Below are positions 32,912 through 41,546 of a stretch of 64,000 bases of DNA, piece by piece. The position numbers were made by a program, and so were the translations under genes. Source of the DNA: Nonomuraea angiospora (GTDB lineage: Bacteria > Actinomycetota > Actinomycetes > Streptosporangiales > Streptosporangiaceae). Within the stretch, counting starts at the first letter, position 1; each line of letters opens with the position of its first letter. Under the pieces are notes generated by a model. That model did no database searches. It worked only from the letters and a program-made list of their open reading frames with translations, and was not told where the DNA came from. The DNA lies in contig NZ_JADBEK010000001.1 in assembly GCF_014873145.1 (NCBI RefSeq), forward strand, positions 8,866,001-8,930,000. Reading direction: 5' to 3'.

Positions 32912-33399
32912 GACCGCTCCTTCACGAGCCGGATGGCCACGACGTCGCGGGACTCGCCGTCGACGTCCCGCAGGTAGGCCCCCACCTCCAGGAAGCCGAA
33001 CCGCCGGTGCAGCCGCCTGACCGCCTCGTTGCAGGCCAGCACCTCCCCGCGCAACGTCGTCAGGCCGAGCGTCCCGAAGGCGTGGTCGATCGCCGCCCGC
33101 TCCAGGCCGATCCAGGCCCGCAGCAGCTCCCCCGACTGCTCCAGCCCCTCCAGGTCCAGGTAGAAGCCCCACGAGGCGCTCTCGGACGACAGGCCGAAGA
33201 AGGTCACCACGCCCGCGGGGTTTCCTTCGTGCTCGTAGATCAGCACGCGCTTGCGCGCGTCGGCCCGGGTGGCCTCCCACCACTGGGCGTGCTCGTCCTC
33301 CGCGATCTCGTGCGTGGCGAAGCTGGCCGCTCGTACGCGTGGGTGGTTGCGCCATCGCCGCATGGACGGCAGATCTTTGTCCTCGACGCTTCTCAGCAC
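32908..33399 (-). CDS. pseH: GNAT N-acetyltransferase (PseH)
   Basis: A 163-residue GNAT acetyltransferase. PseH acetylates the 4-amino group of UDP-4-amino-4,6-dideoxy-altrosamine using acetyl-CoA. It shows MRRWRNHPRVR near the start, WGFYLDLEGLEQSG, and NEAVRRLHRRFGF, all typical of PseH-type GNATs. It is the first gene of a leftward pseH-pseI pair, whose start codons are coupled (ATGA). A 147-bp divergent promoter region separates it from the GT2 gene at 33547. Confidence 0.9.
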   Translation of the reverse strand: MLRSVEDKDLPSMRRWRNHPRVRAASFATHEIAEDEHAQWWEATRADARKRVLIYEHEGNPAGVVTFFGLSSESASWGFYLDLEGLEQSGELLRAWIGLERAAIDHAFGTLGLTTLRGEVLACNEAVRRLHRRFGFLEVGAYLRDVDGESRDVVAIRLVKERS

Positions 33400-33546
33400 C
33401 GCTCCCCCTACTTTTGGTGTCCAATCAATTGCTCAACGTAGCCGATTATGCGTCCGGTAAAGAGCTGATCAGGGACACGGAATCCACGGAGTGGTCAAGG
33501 CATGCTGCCCTCGAACCCACATCCCGAGAGCCAAGGAGCAAATCGG

Positions 33547-34995
33547 ATGATCCCCCTGCTCAGCGTGGTCGTCCCGATCTACAACGTCGAGCCGTACATC
33601 ACGGAATGCCTGAAGTCGCTGGCCGCCCAGACCCTGGACGACATCGAGGTCATCCTGGTCAACGACGGCTCCGGCGACGGCAGCCGGCGCGTCGCCGCCG
33701 ACTTCGTCGCGCGCGACGGCCGCTTCGCCCTCATCGACCAGCGCGACAACCTGGGCCCGGGTCCCGCGCGCAACGTGGGGATCCGCCAGGCCCGCGGCAC
33801 CTATCTCGCCTTCGCCGACAGCGACGACGTCGTGCCGCCGGAGGCGTACGAGCGGCTCGTCGGCACGCTCGCGGAGACCGGCTCCGACCTGGCGTGCGGC
33901 GCGGTGGCCCGGCTCGTGGACGGCGTGCTGGAGGAGTCGATCCTGCACGAGAGGGCGTTCAGGCGGCCGGAGCTGTGCACGCACATCACCGACAAGCAGG
34001 TGCTGGTCAGGGATCGCACGGTGTGGAACAAGGTCTACCGGCGCGACTTCTGGGAGCGCAACGCGCTGGCCTTCCCCGCCGGAATCTACGAGGATGTGCC
34101 CGTCGCCATGCAGGCGCACGTCCTGGCGGGCAGCGTCGACATGGTCGGCGACGTGGTCTACCACTGGCGCAAGCGGGACGCGGGGGAGACCTCGATCACG
34201 CAGCGCCGGGCCGAGCTGCCCAACCTGTGGGACCGGCTGGCCGCCATCCGCTCGGTCCGCTCCTTCCTCGACGAGCGGGCGCCCGAGCTGCTCGCCGGCT
34301 TCGACGCGCTGGTGCTGGAGAAGGACATCGTGTTCCTGTTCCAGGCGCTGGAGGGCAGCGACGAGGCGGGGGCGCTGCTGGAGCTGGCCGACGCGTGGCT
34401 GGCCACGCTGAGCCCGAAGGCGCTGGCCACCGCGCCCTCGCTGCGCCGCCTGGAGCTGCACCTGCTCAGGCGCGGCCTGGTGGCCGAGCTGCGCAAGGTG
34501 CGCGAGTTCCGGCGCACCTGCGAGGACGGCACCCGCATCGTGCCGCGGGGGCTGCGCGTCACCAACTGGTACGGCGACTATCCCTTCTTCCGCAAGCGCC
34601 GCCGGCTCCGGATCCCCGACGAGGTGTTCGACGCCCGCGACGAGCTCAAGCTGGTCGCCAGGGTCGAGGAGTGCGCGTGGACCGGGTCCGAATACCGCCT
34701 TCGCGGGCAGGTGGCGATCCACCGGGTGGACCGCAAGGTCGGCAAGGTCAACCTGTGGCTCAGCGACGGCCGCCGCCGGGTGCCGCTGGAGGTGCGGCGC
34801 GCCGGCCGCCACGGCGTCTCTGTGGCCTTCGACCCCAAGCGGCTCGAAGGCGGGGGGCCGACCTGGCGGCTCATGGTGCGCGCCGAGACCCGCGGCCTCG
34901 TGCTCAAGAGCTGGTTCAGGGATGGGGACGCGAACTCCGCGTGGCGGTTTTCCGTGCCGGGTTGGTCAAGAAGCGGCATGGACATCACCCAGTAG
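33547..34995 (+). CDS. GT2 glycosyltransferase
   Basis: A 482-residue GT2 protein. ATG 33547 has AAGGAG 8 nt upstream. The catalytic domain (1-~230) has LLSVVVPIYNVEPYI, VNDGSGDGS, FADSDDVVPP as DxD region, and VWNKVYRRDFWE with GIYEDVPVAM. The C-terminal ~240 residues match the architecture of the protein at 26090-27976, so the two are paralogues that probably add different sugars. It is located next to pseH and divergent from it. Either one could be the pseudaminyltransferase, but neither resembles a known family for that sugar. Confidence 0.85.
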   Translation: MIPLLSVVVPIYNVEPYITECLKSLAAQTLDDIEVILVNDGSGDGSRRVAADFVARDGRFALIDQRDNLGPGPARNVGIRQARGTYLAFADSDDVVPPEAYERLVGTLAETGSDLACGAVARLVDGVLEESILHERAFRRPELCTHITDKQVLVRDRTVWNKVYRRDFWERNALAFPAGIYEDVPVAMQAHVLAGSVDMVGDVVYHWRKRDAGETSITQRRAELPNLWDRLAAIRSVRSFLDERAPELLAGFDALVLEKDIVFLFQALEGSDEAGALLELADAWLATLSPKALATAPSLRRLELHLLRRGLVAELRKVREFRRTCEDGTRIVPRGLRVTNWYGDYPFFRKRRRLRIPDEVFDARDELKLVARVEECAWTGSEYRLRGQVAIHRVDRKVGKVNLWLSDGRRRVPLEVRRAGRHGVSVAFDPKRLEGGGPTWRLMVRAETRGLVLKSWFRDGDANSAWRFSVPGWSRSGMDITQ

Positions 34996-35043
34996 TTCCA
35001 GAGAGTAATCGATCGGGCGCGTCGCGTGGTCATGCTGGAGTCC

Positions 35044-35871
35044 ATGAGGACCTATTCGCTCGATGACGTCTTCGAGACACGCAAGCGGAGAGATTCCTGG
35101 TGGACCGTCTATTTCGTGGATCCGGTCGCCTGCCGGGTCGCCCTTCCCATCGCCAACCACACCCACCTGACACCCAACGCCCTCACCGTGATCTCGCTGG
35201 TCCTCGGTGCGGTGTCGGCCACCTGTTTCGCCCTGAACCACCACGTAGCGGGCGCCGTGGTCTTCTATCTCAGCTTCATGATCGACTGCGTGGACGGCAA
35301 AATCGCCCGCCTGAAGGGCACGGGCACGCCGTTCGGCCTCTGGCTCGACTACGTGGGGGACCGGGTCAGGGTGGTCCTGTGTGCCGGGGGGCTGGCATAC
35401 GGGCAGTACGCCCTCACCTCGGATGTGCGCTACGTCGTGCTCGGGGCGGCGGTGGCCGTACTGGACCTCTTCCGGTACGTCAACGCGCCGCAGATGAAGC
35501 GCGTCCGCGAGGCCGTCAGGGAGGAGCGGGGGGAGCGCGAGCCGGAGCCCGAGTCCGATGAGGATATCGACTCGCTCGAGCGGGTGGCGCTCGTCCCGAG
35601 GGCACGCCGGCCGCGCAGCTTCCCCAGGCGGTTCAACAGGTTCCTGGCCCGGCACCGGGTCCGCTCGCACCTGATCAGCGGCATCGAGTTTCACGCCGCG
35701 GTGTTCGTGGTCGCGCCCCTTGCGGGGGCATGGGCGCTGATCCCGCTCGCCGCGGTGGCCGGGGTGCTGCTGCTGGTCAACGAGGTCTTCCTTGTCTACC
35801 GGTTGTGGCGCTTCACGCGCAGGCACGGCGTGCCCTCCTCTCAGGAGAGCCGAGAGCACGTTCTCGTCTAG
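35044..35871 (+). CDS. CDP-alcohol phosphatidyltransferase family protein
   Basis: A 275-residue integral membrane enzyme with the CDP-alcohol phosphotransferase signature D-G-x2-A-R-x8-G-x3-D-x3-D, seen as VDGKIAR followed by GLWLDYVGD. About five to six hydrophobic helices are present, plus an acidic loop near residues 165-185. I choose ATG 35044, 3 nt after GGAG; two ATGs lie shortly upstream and the true start is not certain. The family transfers a phosphoalcohol from a CDP donor to an acceptor such as diacylglycerol or inositol phosphate. In this locus it may supply a phospholipid or polyol-phosphate anchor or side group for the polymer. Confidence 0.85.
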   Translation: MRTYSLDDVFETRKRRDSWWTVYFVDPVACRVALPIANHTHLTPNALTVISLVLGAVSATCFALNHHVAGAVVFYLSFMIDCVDGKIARLKGTGTPFGLWLDYVGDRVRVVLCAGGLAYGQYALTSDVRYVVLGAAVAVLDLFRYVNAPQMKRVREAVREERGEREPEPESDEDIDSLERVALVPRARRPRSFPRRFNRFLARHRVRSHLISGIEFHAAVFVVAPLAGAWALIPLAAVAGVLLLVNEVFLVYRLWRFTRRHGVPSSQESREHVLV

Positions 35872-35891
35872 TTTTCGGGGGTTACTACGAA

Positions 35892-36929
35892 ATGTCCGAC
35901 CGGCCAGTCTTCGTCATTGGATGTCCGCGGTCCGGCACCACGATGCTCCAGCTCATGCTCCACTCGCACCCCCGCATGGCGGTGCCGCCGGAGACGCGGT
36001 TCCTCATTCCCGCCTACTTCCGCCGCAGGACGTGGGGCGACCTTCGGATCGTCTCCCGCCGCCGCGCGCTGGCGCAGTGGATCGCGACCGACCGCAGCAC
36101 GAAGTTCCGCGAGCTCAAGATCGACAAGGACGACTTCGTCAGGCAGGCCGTGGAGGGCCCCGGCTCGCTGGGATCGGTGATCGGGACGGCCTTCCGCATG
36201 TACGCCGACCGGTTCGACAAGGTCCGCTGGGGCGACAAGCGGCCCAGCTACGTCAAGCAGGTCGACCTGCTGCTCAGGCTCTTCCCCGACGCCCAGTTCA
36301 TCCACCTCATCAGGGACGGCCGCGACTGCGTGGCCTCGCTGAAGGAGATGCCCTGGTACACGCTGGACTCCTTCCACGCGGTCGCCACCTGGGCCGAGGC
36401 CATCGACGCGGGCGGCCGGCTCAAGCGCACGCTGGGCGAGGACACGTACTACGAGCTGCGGTACGAGGACCTCACCGACGACCCGATGACCGAGCTGAAG
36501 AAGCTCTGCCACTTCCTCGACGAGGAGTTCTCGGTCTCGATGGTCTCCCCGCGCGAGGCGGCCAGCGTGGCGGTGCCGCAGCACAAGGTCTGGCACAGCA
36601 ACACGCACGGCGAGGTCATCCGCACCCGCGTCGGGAGCTGGGCGAACCGGCTGGACGACTGGGAGATCGCGCTGTGCGAGCACATGCTCGGCGACCGCCT
36701 GGAGTCCATGGGGTACGAGCTGACCGGCGCGCCCAAGCCGGCCAAGGAGCACGTGACCGCCTGCCAGAAGACCATGCAGAAGCGCAAGGCCAGCCGCATG
36801 CGCAAGCAGATGCGCGACCGGTTCAACCGGCTGCGCGAGCCGAGCCCGGTGGCCGCGATGCTGACCGCGCGCCAGCGGTCCCTGGCAGGCATCCCACAGC
36901 AGCGCGCGGAGCTGGCCGAGCCGGTCTGA
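35892..36929 (+). CDS. PAPS-dependent sulfotransferase
   Basis: A 345-residue sulfotransferase (Sulfotransfer_1/3 family). The 5'-phosphosulfate loop is FVIGCPRSGTTMLQLML near residue 8. The 3'-phosphate segment is LIRDGRDCVASL near 137, and YEDLTDDP follows. The start ATG 35892 follows the previous stop by 20 bases, so it is co-transcribed with the CDP-alcohol transferase. It would move sulfate from PAPS to a hydroxyl of a sugar or lipid. The C-terminal ~50 residues are basic. No sulfate activation genes are nearby, so PAPS would come from elsewhere. Confidence 0.85.
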   Translation: MSDRPVFVIGCPRSGTTMLQLMLHSHPRMAVPPETRFLIPAYFRRRTWGDLRIVSRRRALAQWIATDRSTKFRELKIDKDDFVRQAVEGPGSLGSVIGTAFRMYADRFDKVRWGDKRPSYVKQVDLLLRLFPDAQFIHLIRDGRDCVASLKEMPWYTLDSFHAVATWAEAIDAGGRLKRTLGEDTYYELRYEDLTDDPMTELKKLCHFLDEEFSVSMVSPREAASVAVPQHKVWHSNTHGEVIRTRVGSWANRLDDWEIALCEHMLGDRLESMGYELTGAPKPAKEHVTACQKTMQKRKASRMRKQMRDRFNRLREPSPVAAMLTARQRSLAGIPQQRAELAEPV

Positions 36930-36937
36930 AAACGCCG

Positions 36938-36959
36938 TCCGGCGCCGTCTAGCGCCGGA
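36938..36959. terminator. Stem-loop at a convergent junction
   Basis: An 8-bp perfect stem (TCCGGCGC / GCGCCGGA) with a 6-nt loop lies just after the sulfotransferase stop (36929). It overlaps the stop codon of the convergent glycosyltransferase gene (36949). It could end the rightward transcript; its action on the leftward one is doubtful because it overlaps coding bases. Confidence 0.45.
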
Positions 36960-38013
36960 TGTGGGCGAACAGCCGCTCCCAGCCGTCGAGCACGTGGTCG
37001 AGGCGGAACGCCTCGGCCCGTGCGCGGGCGTCGGCCCCCAGCCGCCGCCGCTCCTCCCGGGAGGCGACCAGCCCGCCCAGCGCGGCCGCGAACGCGTCCA
37101 CGTCCCCCGGCGGCACCAGCAGGGACCCGGCGGTGCGCACGCCGCCCGACACGTCGAACGCCACCGACGGCACCCCGTGCGCGGCCGACTCCAGCAGCAC
37201 GACGGGCAGCCCCTCGTGCCCGCTGGTCAGGCCCAGGACGGAGGCGTTCAGGTATTCGGCGGGCATCCGGTCGCCCGGCACCAGCCCCTTGAAGACCACG
37301 CGGTCGCCGACGCCCTCCCCGCGCGCGTGCTCGCGCAGCCGGTCCAGCTCGCTGCCGTCGCCGATCAGGTGCAGCTCCCACGGGCGCGGCGCGCCCGAGC
37401 GGGCGAACGCGCTGATCAGCCGGTCGAACCGCTTGACCCCTTCCAGCCGGCCCACGCCGAGGACGCGGGGCGCGTCGAGCGTGGCGAGCTCCTCCGGCCA
37501 GTGGGCCAGGGGGTTCGGCAGGGCCCAGGCGTTGGGCAGCAGCGCGTGCTCGGAGAAGAGGCGGGCGTCGTCCTCGCTGAGGAAGACCGCCTGGTCGAGC
37601 CCGGGGTAGTGCCGCTTGATGGAGCCGAGGTGCCAGCAGCCGCGGGCGTGGTCGTACGAGCCGTGATACTGCCCGATCGGCCGGAACGCCGCGGGCAGCA
37701 GCCCCGACACCCGGGTCACCGCGGCCGGCGAGGTCATGACGGCGTAGCCGGGCCTGATCTGCCTGAGCAGCTCCTTCAGCCGCCGGCCGGCTCTCCTGCG
37801 GGCCAGGAGGCCCTGCGACCGCATCGGCCGCCGGCTGATCACGTGGTGGTGGTAGAGCGGGCGCTCCACGTACCGGAACGGTGCCGCCGCCCGGTGCAGC
37901 CCGATGACGTGCACCTCGTGGCCGCGCCCGGCCAGCCCCTGGGCGAGGGTGTGCGTCACCCGCTGGACGCCGCCGAGCGTGTCGGCGTCCACGCAGGCGA
38001 AGACGACGCTCAT
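36949..38013 (-). CDS. GT4-type glycosyltransferase
   Basis: A 354-residue GT-B retaining glycosyltransferase (GT4 / Glycos_transf_1). It starts at ATG 38013 overlapping the stop of the TagF-like gene (ATGA). The N-terminal acceptor domain starts VVFACVDADTLGGVQRVTHTLA. The donor domain shows VLGVGRLEGVKRFDRLI, LHLIGDGSELDRL and GHEGLPVVLLESAAHGVPSVAFD, the E-x7-E motif. It is the second gene of a leftward pair with the bifunctional TagF-like protein and probably adds a sugar unit to the same polymer. Confidence 0.9.
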   Translation of the reverse strand: MSVVFACVDADTLGGVQRVTHTLAQGLAGRGHEVHVIGLHRAAAPFRYVERPLYHHHVISRRPMRSQGLLARRRAGRRLKELLRQIRPGYAVMTSPAAVTRVSGLLPAAFRPIGQYHGSYDHARGCWHLGSIKRHYPGLDQAVFLSEDDARLFSEHALLPNAWALPNPLAHWPEELATLDAPRVLGVGRLEGVKRFDRLISAFARSGAPRPWELHLIGDGSELDRLREHARGEGVGDRVVFKGLVPGDRMPAEYLNASVLGLTSGHEGLPVVLLESAAHGVPSVAFDVSGGVRTAGSLLVPPGDVDAFAAALGGLVASREERRRLGADARARAEAFRLDHVLDGWERLFAHIRR

Positions 38014-40643
38014 CGCGCACCTTTCCGGAAGAAGTCGTCCACGATCCGGGCGGCCGCGTCGCCGCGCTCGTCGGCGCACCATAGGTCGCGGAAGGCCGCG
38101 TACCGGCCGGCGTAGGCGGCGTGCAGGTCGGGCAGCCGCCTGATCGCCTCCACCAGCTCGGCGGTGGTCGACACGCACGGGCCCGGCGCGATGGCGGGCA
38201 GGTCGTGGTACACGCCGCGCTCGGCCAGCCGGTAGTCGTCCCAGTCGTCGATGTAGAACAGCATCGGCTTGCCGGTGAGCGCGTAGTCGCACATCACCGA
38301 GGAGTAGTCCGTCAGCAGCGCGTCCGAGGCCAGCATCAGGTCGTTGATCTCGGGGTACGACCCGGCGTCACGGACGAAGTGCCTGAGGTGCTCGGGCGGG
38401 GTGTAGCGCTCGACCGGGTGCGTACGCAGGATCACCACCCACTCCCGGGCCAGCTCGTCGGCCAGCAGCTCCAGATCCACCCGTACGGACTGGCCGCTGC
38501 CTTTGGCGCTGTCCCTGTACGTAGGCGCATAAAGCAGGATTTTTCGGCCGGGTGGGATCTCCAGCCGCTCCAGCACGTCACCGGCCGGCTCGGCCCGCAC
38601 CAGCGCGTCGCACCGCGGCGTCCCGCACCGGTAGACCTTGCCCGCGTAGCCGTTGGACGGCAGGAACACCCGCGAGAACTCGGCGCTCGGCGAGATCAGC
38701 GCGTCCCACCGCGCGACCGCGGCCCGCCACTGCGCCCGCGGACCGTCGAAGTCGGTACGCAGGTCGGGCGCGTCGAACCCGATCGACTTGATCCCCTGCC
38801 CGTGCCAGGTCTGCAGGTAACGGGTGCCGTGCGGCTTGGGGTAGTCCAGCGGGAAGCCGTGGCTGTCCACCCAGATCCCGGCCCTGGCCATCGTCCAGAC
38901 GTAGGCCCAGCTTCCGCGCCGGACGAGCCGCGCGTCGGGCGGGAAGTTCCGGCGGCCCCTGGCCACCGACCAGACCACGTCGATCGGCAGGTTGCGGCGG
39001 CGCAGCTCCTCGTAGATGGCCCGGGGGCTGCCGCTGTAGCCCTTGCCGACGTCGGACTCGAACAGGGCGAGGTTCTGCCGGGGCGGCACCACCTTGATGA
39101 GCAGCTTGTAGGCCCGCAGCTTGTTCGCCGGCGTGCTGAGCCGGCTCATCAGCGCCTGCTTGACCCGCCGCGCCACCGAGCGGGTGACGGAGTCGGGGCG
39201 CACGCACAGGTACGCGGCGCACCCCTCGGCCTTCACCGTGCACCCCGGCAGCTCGACGGGCCGCAGCCCCGGGTCGGCGAGGATGCGGTCGGCCGTGGTG
39301 TGCCCGTCGGAGGTCCTGGTGAAGACGATGCGCGGCTCGCACCTGCCCGTGGGCTTGCAGACGACGTCGGTGACGTACCCTCCGCCGCCGGACGGCTGCG
39401 GCTTTATCGTGATTTTTTGGGATCCGAGCTCCAGGGCCGCCGTCCAGTCCAGCGGCAGCGCCCCGAACGGGTCGTACGTGCGCACGGTCATCCGCACCCG
39501 CTCGCCGTCCGAGATGATCTCCGTCAGCTCGTGCCGCAGCCTGGACTCGGAGAAGGGCAGCTCGGCCAGCCGCAGCTTCGTGATGTCCAGGCCGGGCGAG
39601 ACCGTCGTCCCCCAGTACGTGCGCCCGTTCAACCGCACCGCCGACCTCGGGGCGGCCCTCGGCCCGGTCAGCGAGGCCGCGGCCACCCGCAGGTCCTCGG
39701 CCCGGTCGTCGAGGATGAGCTGGCAGCAGACCCGCTCCAGCGGCTCCAGCTCCTCCAGCACCCAGCGGGGCATCTCCTCCATGTACGGCCGGACCATCGC
39801 GGCGAACTCCTTGACCCACACCAGGTCCCGCGCCGGCAGCGGGTTGAGGTAGACCCGCAGGTCCTGGCGCACGAACCGGCGCTGCCGCTGGGGCACCAGG
39901 TCCCCGGCCCCGTGGGCGCGCAGGACGTCGTCGCTCAGCCGGGCCGCGATGACCCGCTGCCGCACGTTCTCCAGATCGTCGACGCTCAGCGAGATCGAGT
40001 CGTTCGTCGCCGCCCGGTGCCAGAGGTAGACCGTCCACGGCACGATCGCGAACCTGCGCGAGAGCGCGTACAGCCCGGTCGAGAAGACGTGGTCCTCGTA
40101 GTGGATGTCCTCGGGGAAGCGCAGCGCGTGGTCCCGCAGCCGGCCCACGTCGTAGAGCTTGTTCGTGCTGAAGCAGTCGAGGAACAGGTCGGGCTCCTGG
40201 CGGATGCCCTCCACCACCCTCCGCCTGGCGAACAGCTCGGGATAGTAGGGTCTCAGCCGCCCGGTCGACTCGAACAGCCGCGAGATCTGCCCCGACACGA
40301 AGTCGGCCCCGGTCCGCTCGATCTCGGTGAGCAGGCTCTTGCAGGCGTGCCTGGGCAGCTCGTCGTCGCTGTCGAGGAACATGACGTACGGCGCGGCCGC
40401 GGCGTCGAGCCCGTCGTTCCTGGGCGCGCCGCAGCCCCCGCTGTTGACCTGCCTGCGCAGGTAGAGCACCCGCGGATCGCTGTCCATGAGCCGGGCGGCC
40501 ACCTCCGGCGTGCCGTCCGTGCTCGCGTCGTCCACGATGATCACTTCGAGGTCGCGCAGGGACTGCCCGAGCACCGAACGCACGGCCCTGGGCAGGCGGG
40601 CCGCGTCGTTGTAGGAGATCACGACCACGGTGCAGTCCGGCAT
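38010..40643 (-). CDS. GT2 - CDP-glycerol glycerophosphotransferase (TagF-like) fusion
   Basis: An 877-residue bifunctional protein starting at ATG 40643 with GGGGGGA upstream. Residues 1-~270 are a GT2 domain (TVVVISYNDAARLP, VDDASTDGTPE, FLDSDDELPRH). A long middle section follows. Residues ~500-877 form a Glyphos_transf domain as in TagB/TagF: WVDSHGFPLDY, TWHGQGIKSIGFD, LLYAPTYRDS, ILRTHPVERY and LLTDYSSVMCDYALTGKP. TagF-like enzymes polymerise glycerol phosphate, or related polyol phosphates, onto lipid-linked carriers. The fusion would alternate sugar and phosphodiester additions, as in complex actinomycete teichoic acids. No dedicated glycerol-3-phosphate cytidylyltransferase gene is visible here. 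Confidence 0.88.
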   Translation of the reverse strand: MPDCTVVVISYNDAARLPRAVRSVLGQSLRDLEVIIVDDASTDGTPEVAARLMDSDPRVLYLRRQVNSGGCGAPRNDGLDAAAAPYVMFLDSDDELPRHACKSLLTEIERTGADFVSGQISRLFESTGRLRPYYPELFARRRVVEGIRQEPDLFLDCFSTNKLYDVGRLRDHALRFPEDIHYEDHVFSTGLYALSRRFAIVPWTVYLWHRAATNDSISLSVDDLENVRQRVIAARLSDDVLRAHGAGDLVPQRQRRFVRQDLRVYLNPLPARDLVWVKEFAAMVRPYMEEMPRWVLEELEPLERVCCQLILDDRAEDLRVAAASLTGPRAAPRSAVRLNGRTYWGTTVSPGLDITKLRLAELPFSESRLRHELTEIISDGERVRMTVRTYDPFGALPLDWTAALELGSQKITIKPQPSGGGGYVTDVVCKPTGRCEPRIVFTRTSDGHTTADRILADPGLRPVELPGCTVKAEGCAAYLCVRPDSVTRSVARRVKQALMSRLSTPANKLRAYKLLIKVVPPRQNLALFESDVGKGYSGSPRAIYEELRRRNLPIDVVWSVARGRRNFPPDARLVRRGSWAYVWTMARAGIWVDSHGFPLDYPKPHGTRYLQTWHGQGIKSIGFDAPDLRTDFDGPRAQWRAAVARWDALISPSAEFSRVFLPSNGYAGKVYRCGTPRCDALVRAEPAGDVLERLEIPPGRKILLYAPTYRDSAKGSGQSVRVDLELLADELAREWVVILRTHPVERYTPPEHLRHFVRDAGSYPEINDLMLASDALLTDYSSVMCDYALTGKPMLFYIDDWDDYRLAERGVYHDLPAIAPGPCVSTTAELVEAIRRLPDLHAAYAGRYAAFRDLWCADERGDAAARIVDDFFRKGAR

Positions 40644-40752
40644 CCCACGTCCCCCCGCTGGTACGACCACCTGCGGAAATGGGACTTCCCCCAGCTAGGG
40701 CGAAGTGTCCGGACTTGATGGAGTATTTGCTGAAAATCAGCCCTTCAGGCGA

Positions 40753-41463
40753 TCAGCGCCGCAGCCGGCGGATCACCCACACGATGGCCAGCAGCGCCAC
40801 GAGCGCGCCCGCGACGGGCGCCAGGCGCTTCAGCAGCGGCTGCCCGGCGATCTCCAGCAGGTCCAGCGCCTCCTCGTCGGCCGTGCGCGACGTGCGGGTG
40901 GTGCCCGCGGGCCGCGCCTCCGGCTCTGGCGGCGCCGGCACCGCGGTCAGGTGCCGCTCCTCCTCGTGCCGTTTCTCCTCTGGGCCCGGCGCGGCGGCGA
41001 CCTGCTCCACCGTGGGCTCGGACAGCAGCTCGGCCAGGTTGGCCGCGAACTTCTCGACGAGCCTGCCGCCGACCTCGGCCATCACGCCGCGCCCGAACTG
41101 GGCGGGCCGGCCGGTCACGTTGAACGACGTCTCGACGCTCACCTTCGTGGCCTCCTCGGCCGGCGCCAACCGCGCCTTGACCGTGGCCGAGGCCGTGCCG
41201 GAGCCCCGGGCCTCCTTGCCGGACGCCTGGATGGTGAGCGTGTAGGTGTCCTTGTCGACGTCCTCGAACCTGGCCGAGCCCTTGTAGGTCACCACGATCG
41301 GGCCGACCTTGACCTTCATCCTGCCGGTGAACTCGTCACCCTCGAAGATGTCCAGCGTCGCCCCCGGCAGGCACGGCGCGACCCGCTCGACGTCGAGCAG
41401 CACCGCCCACGCCTGCTCGATCGGAACTGGAACAGTGAATTCGTGCTCGAACCGCATCGCCAT
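40753..41463 (-). CDS. CoxG-like SRPBCC protein, membrane-anchored
   Basis: A 236-residue protein with an N-terminal SRPBCC/CoxG domain (residues 1-~150; FEHEFTVPVPIEQAWAVLLD and CLPGATL, with FNVTGRPAQFGRGVM) and a C-terminal transmembrane helix near 210-230. An acidic, Pro-rich linker joins them. CoxG helps anchor molybdenum hydroxylases to the membrane in CO-oxidising bacteria. ATG 41463 has AAAAGGAG 7 nt upstream. It is the last gene of the leftward hydroxylase operon, 83 bp after the medium subunit gene. Confidence 0.88.
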   Translation of the reverse strand: MAMRFEHEFTVPVPIEQAWAVLLDVERVAPCLPGATLDIFEGDEFTGRMKVKVGPIVVTYKGSARFEDVDKDTYTLTIQASGKEARGSGTASATVKARLAPAEEATKVSVETSFNVTGRPAQFGRGVMAEVGGRLVEKFAANLAELLSEPTVEQVAAAPGPEEKRHEEERHLTAVPAPPEPEARPAGTTRTSRTADEEALDLLEIAGQPLLKRLAPVAGALVALLAIVWVIRRLRR

Positions 41464-41546
41464 CGATCCGCTCCTTTTCCCGCTGGTTGCGACACTACGT
41501 CGGGGCGGGGGCGCCCCGGAAGAGGCGCCCCCTCCCACCTCCGTGG

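Noticed and set aside
38121..40718. 865-codon open frame on the plus strand
   Set aside because: Antisense to the GT2-TagF fusion, which has full family motifs; the frame has no recognisable domain or start signal.
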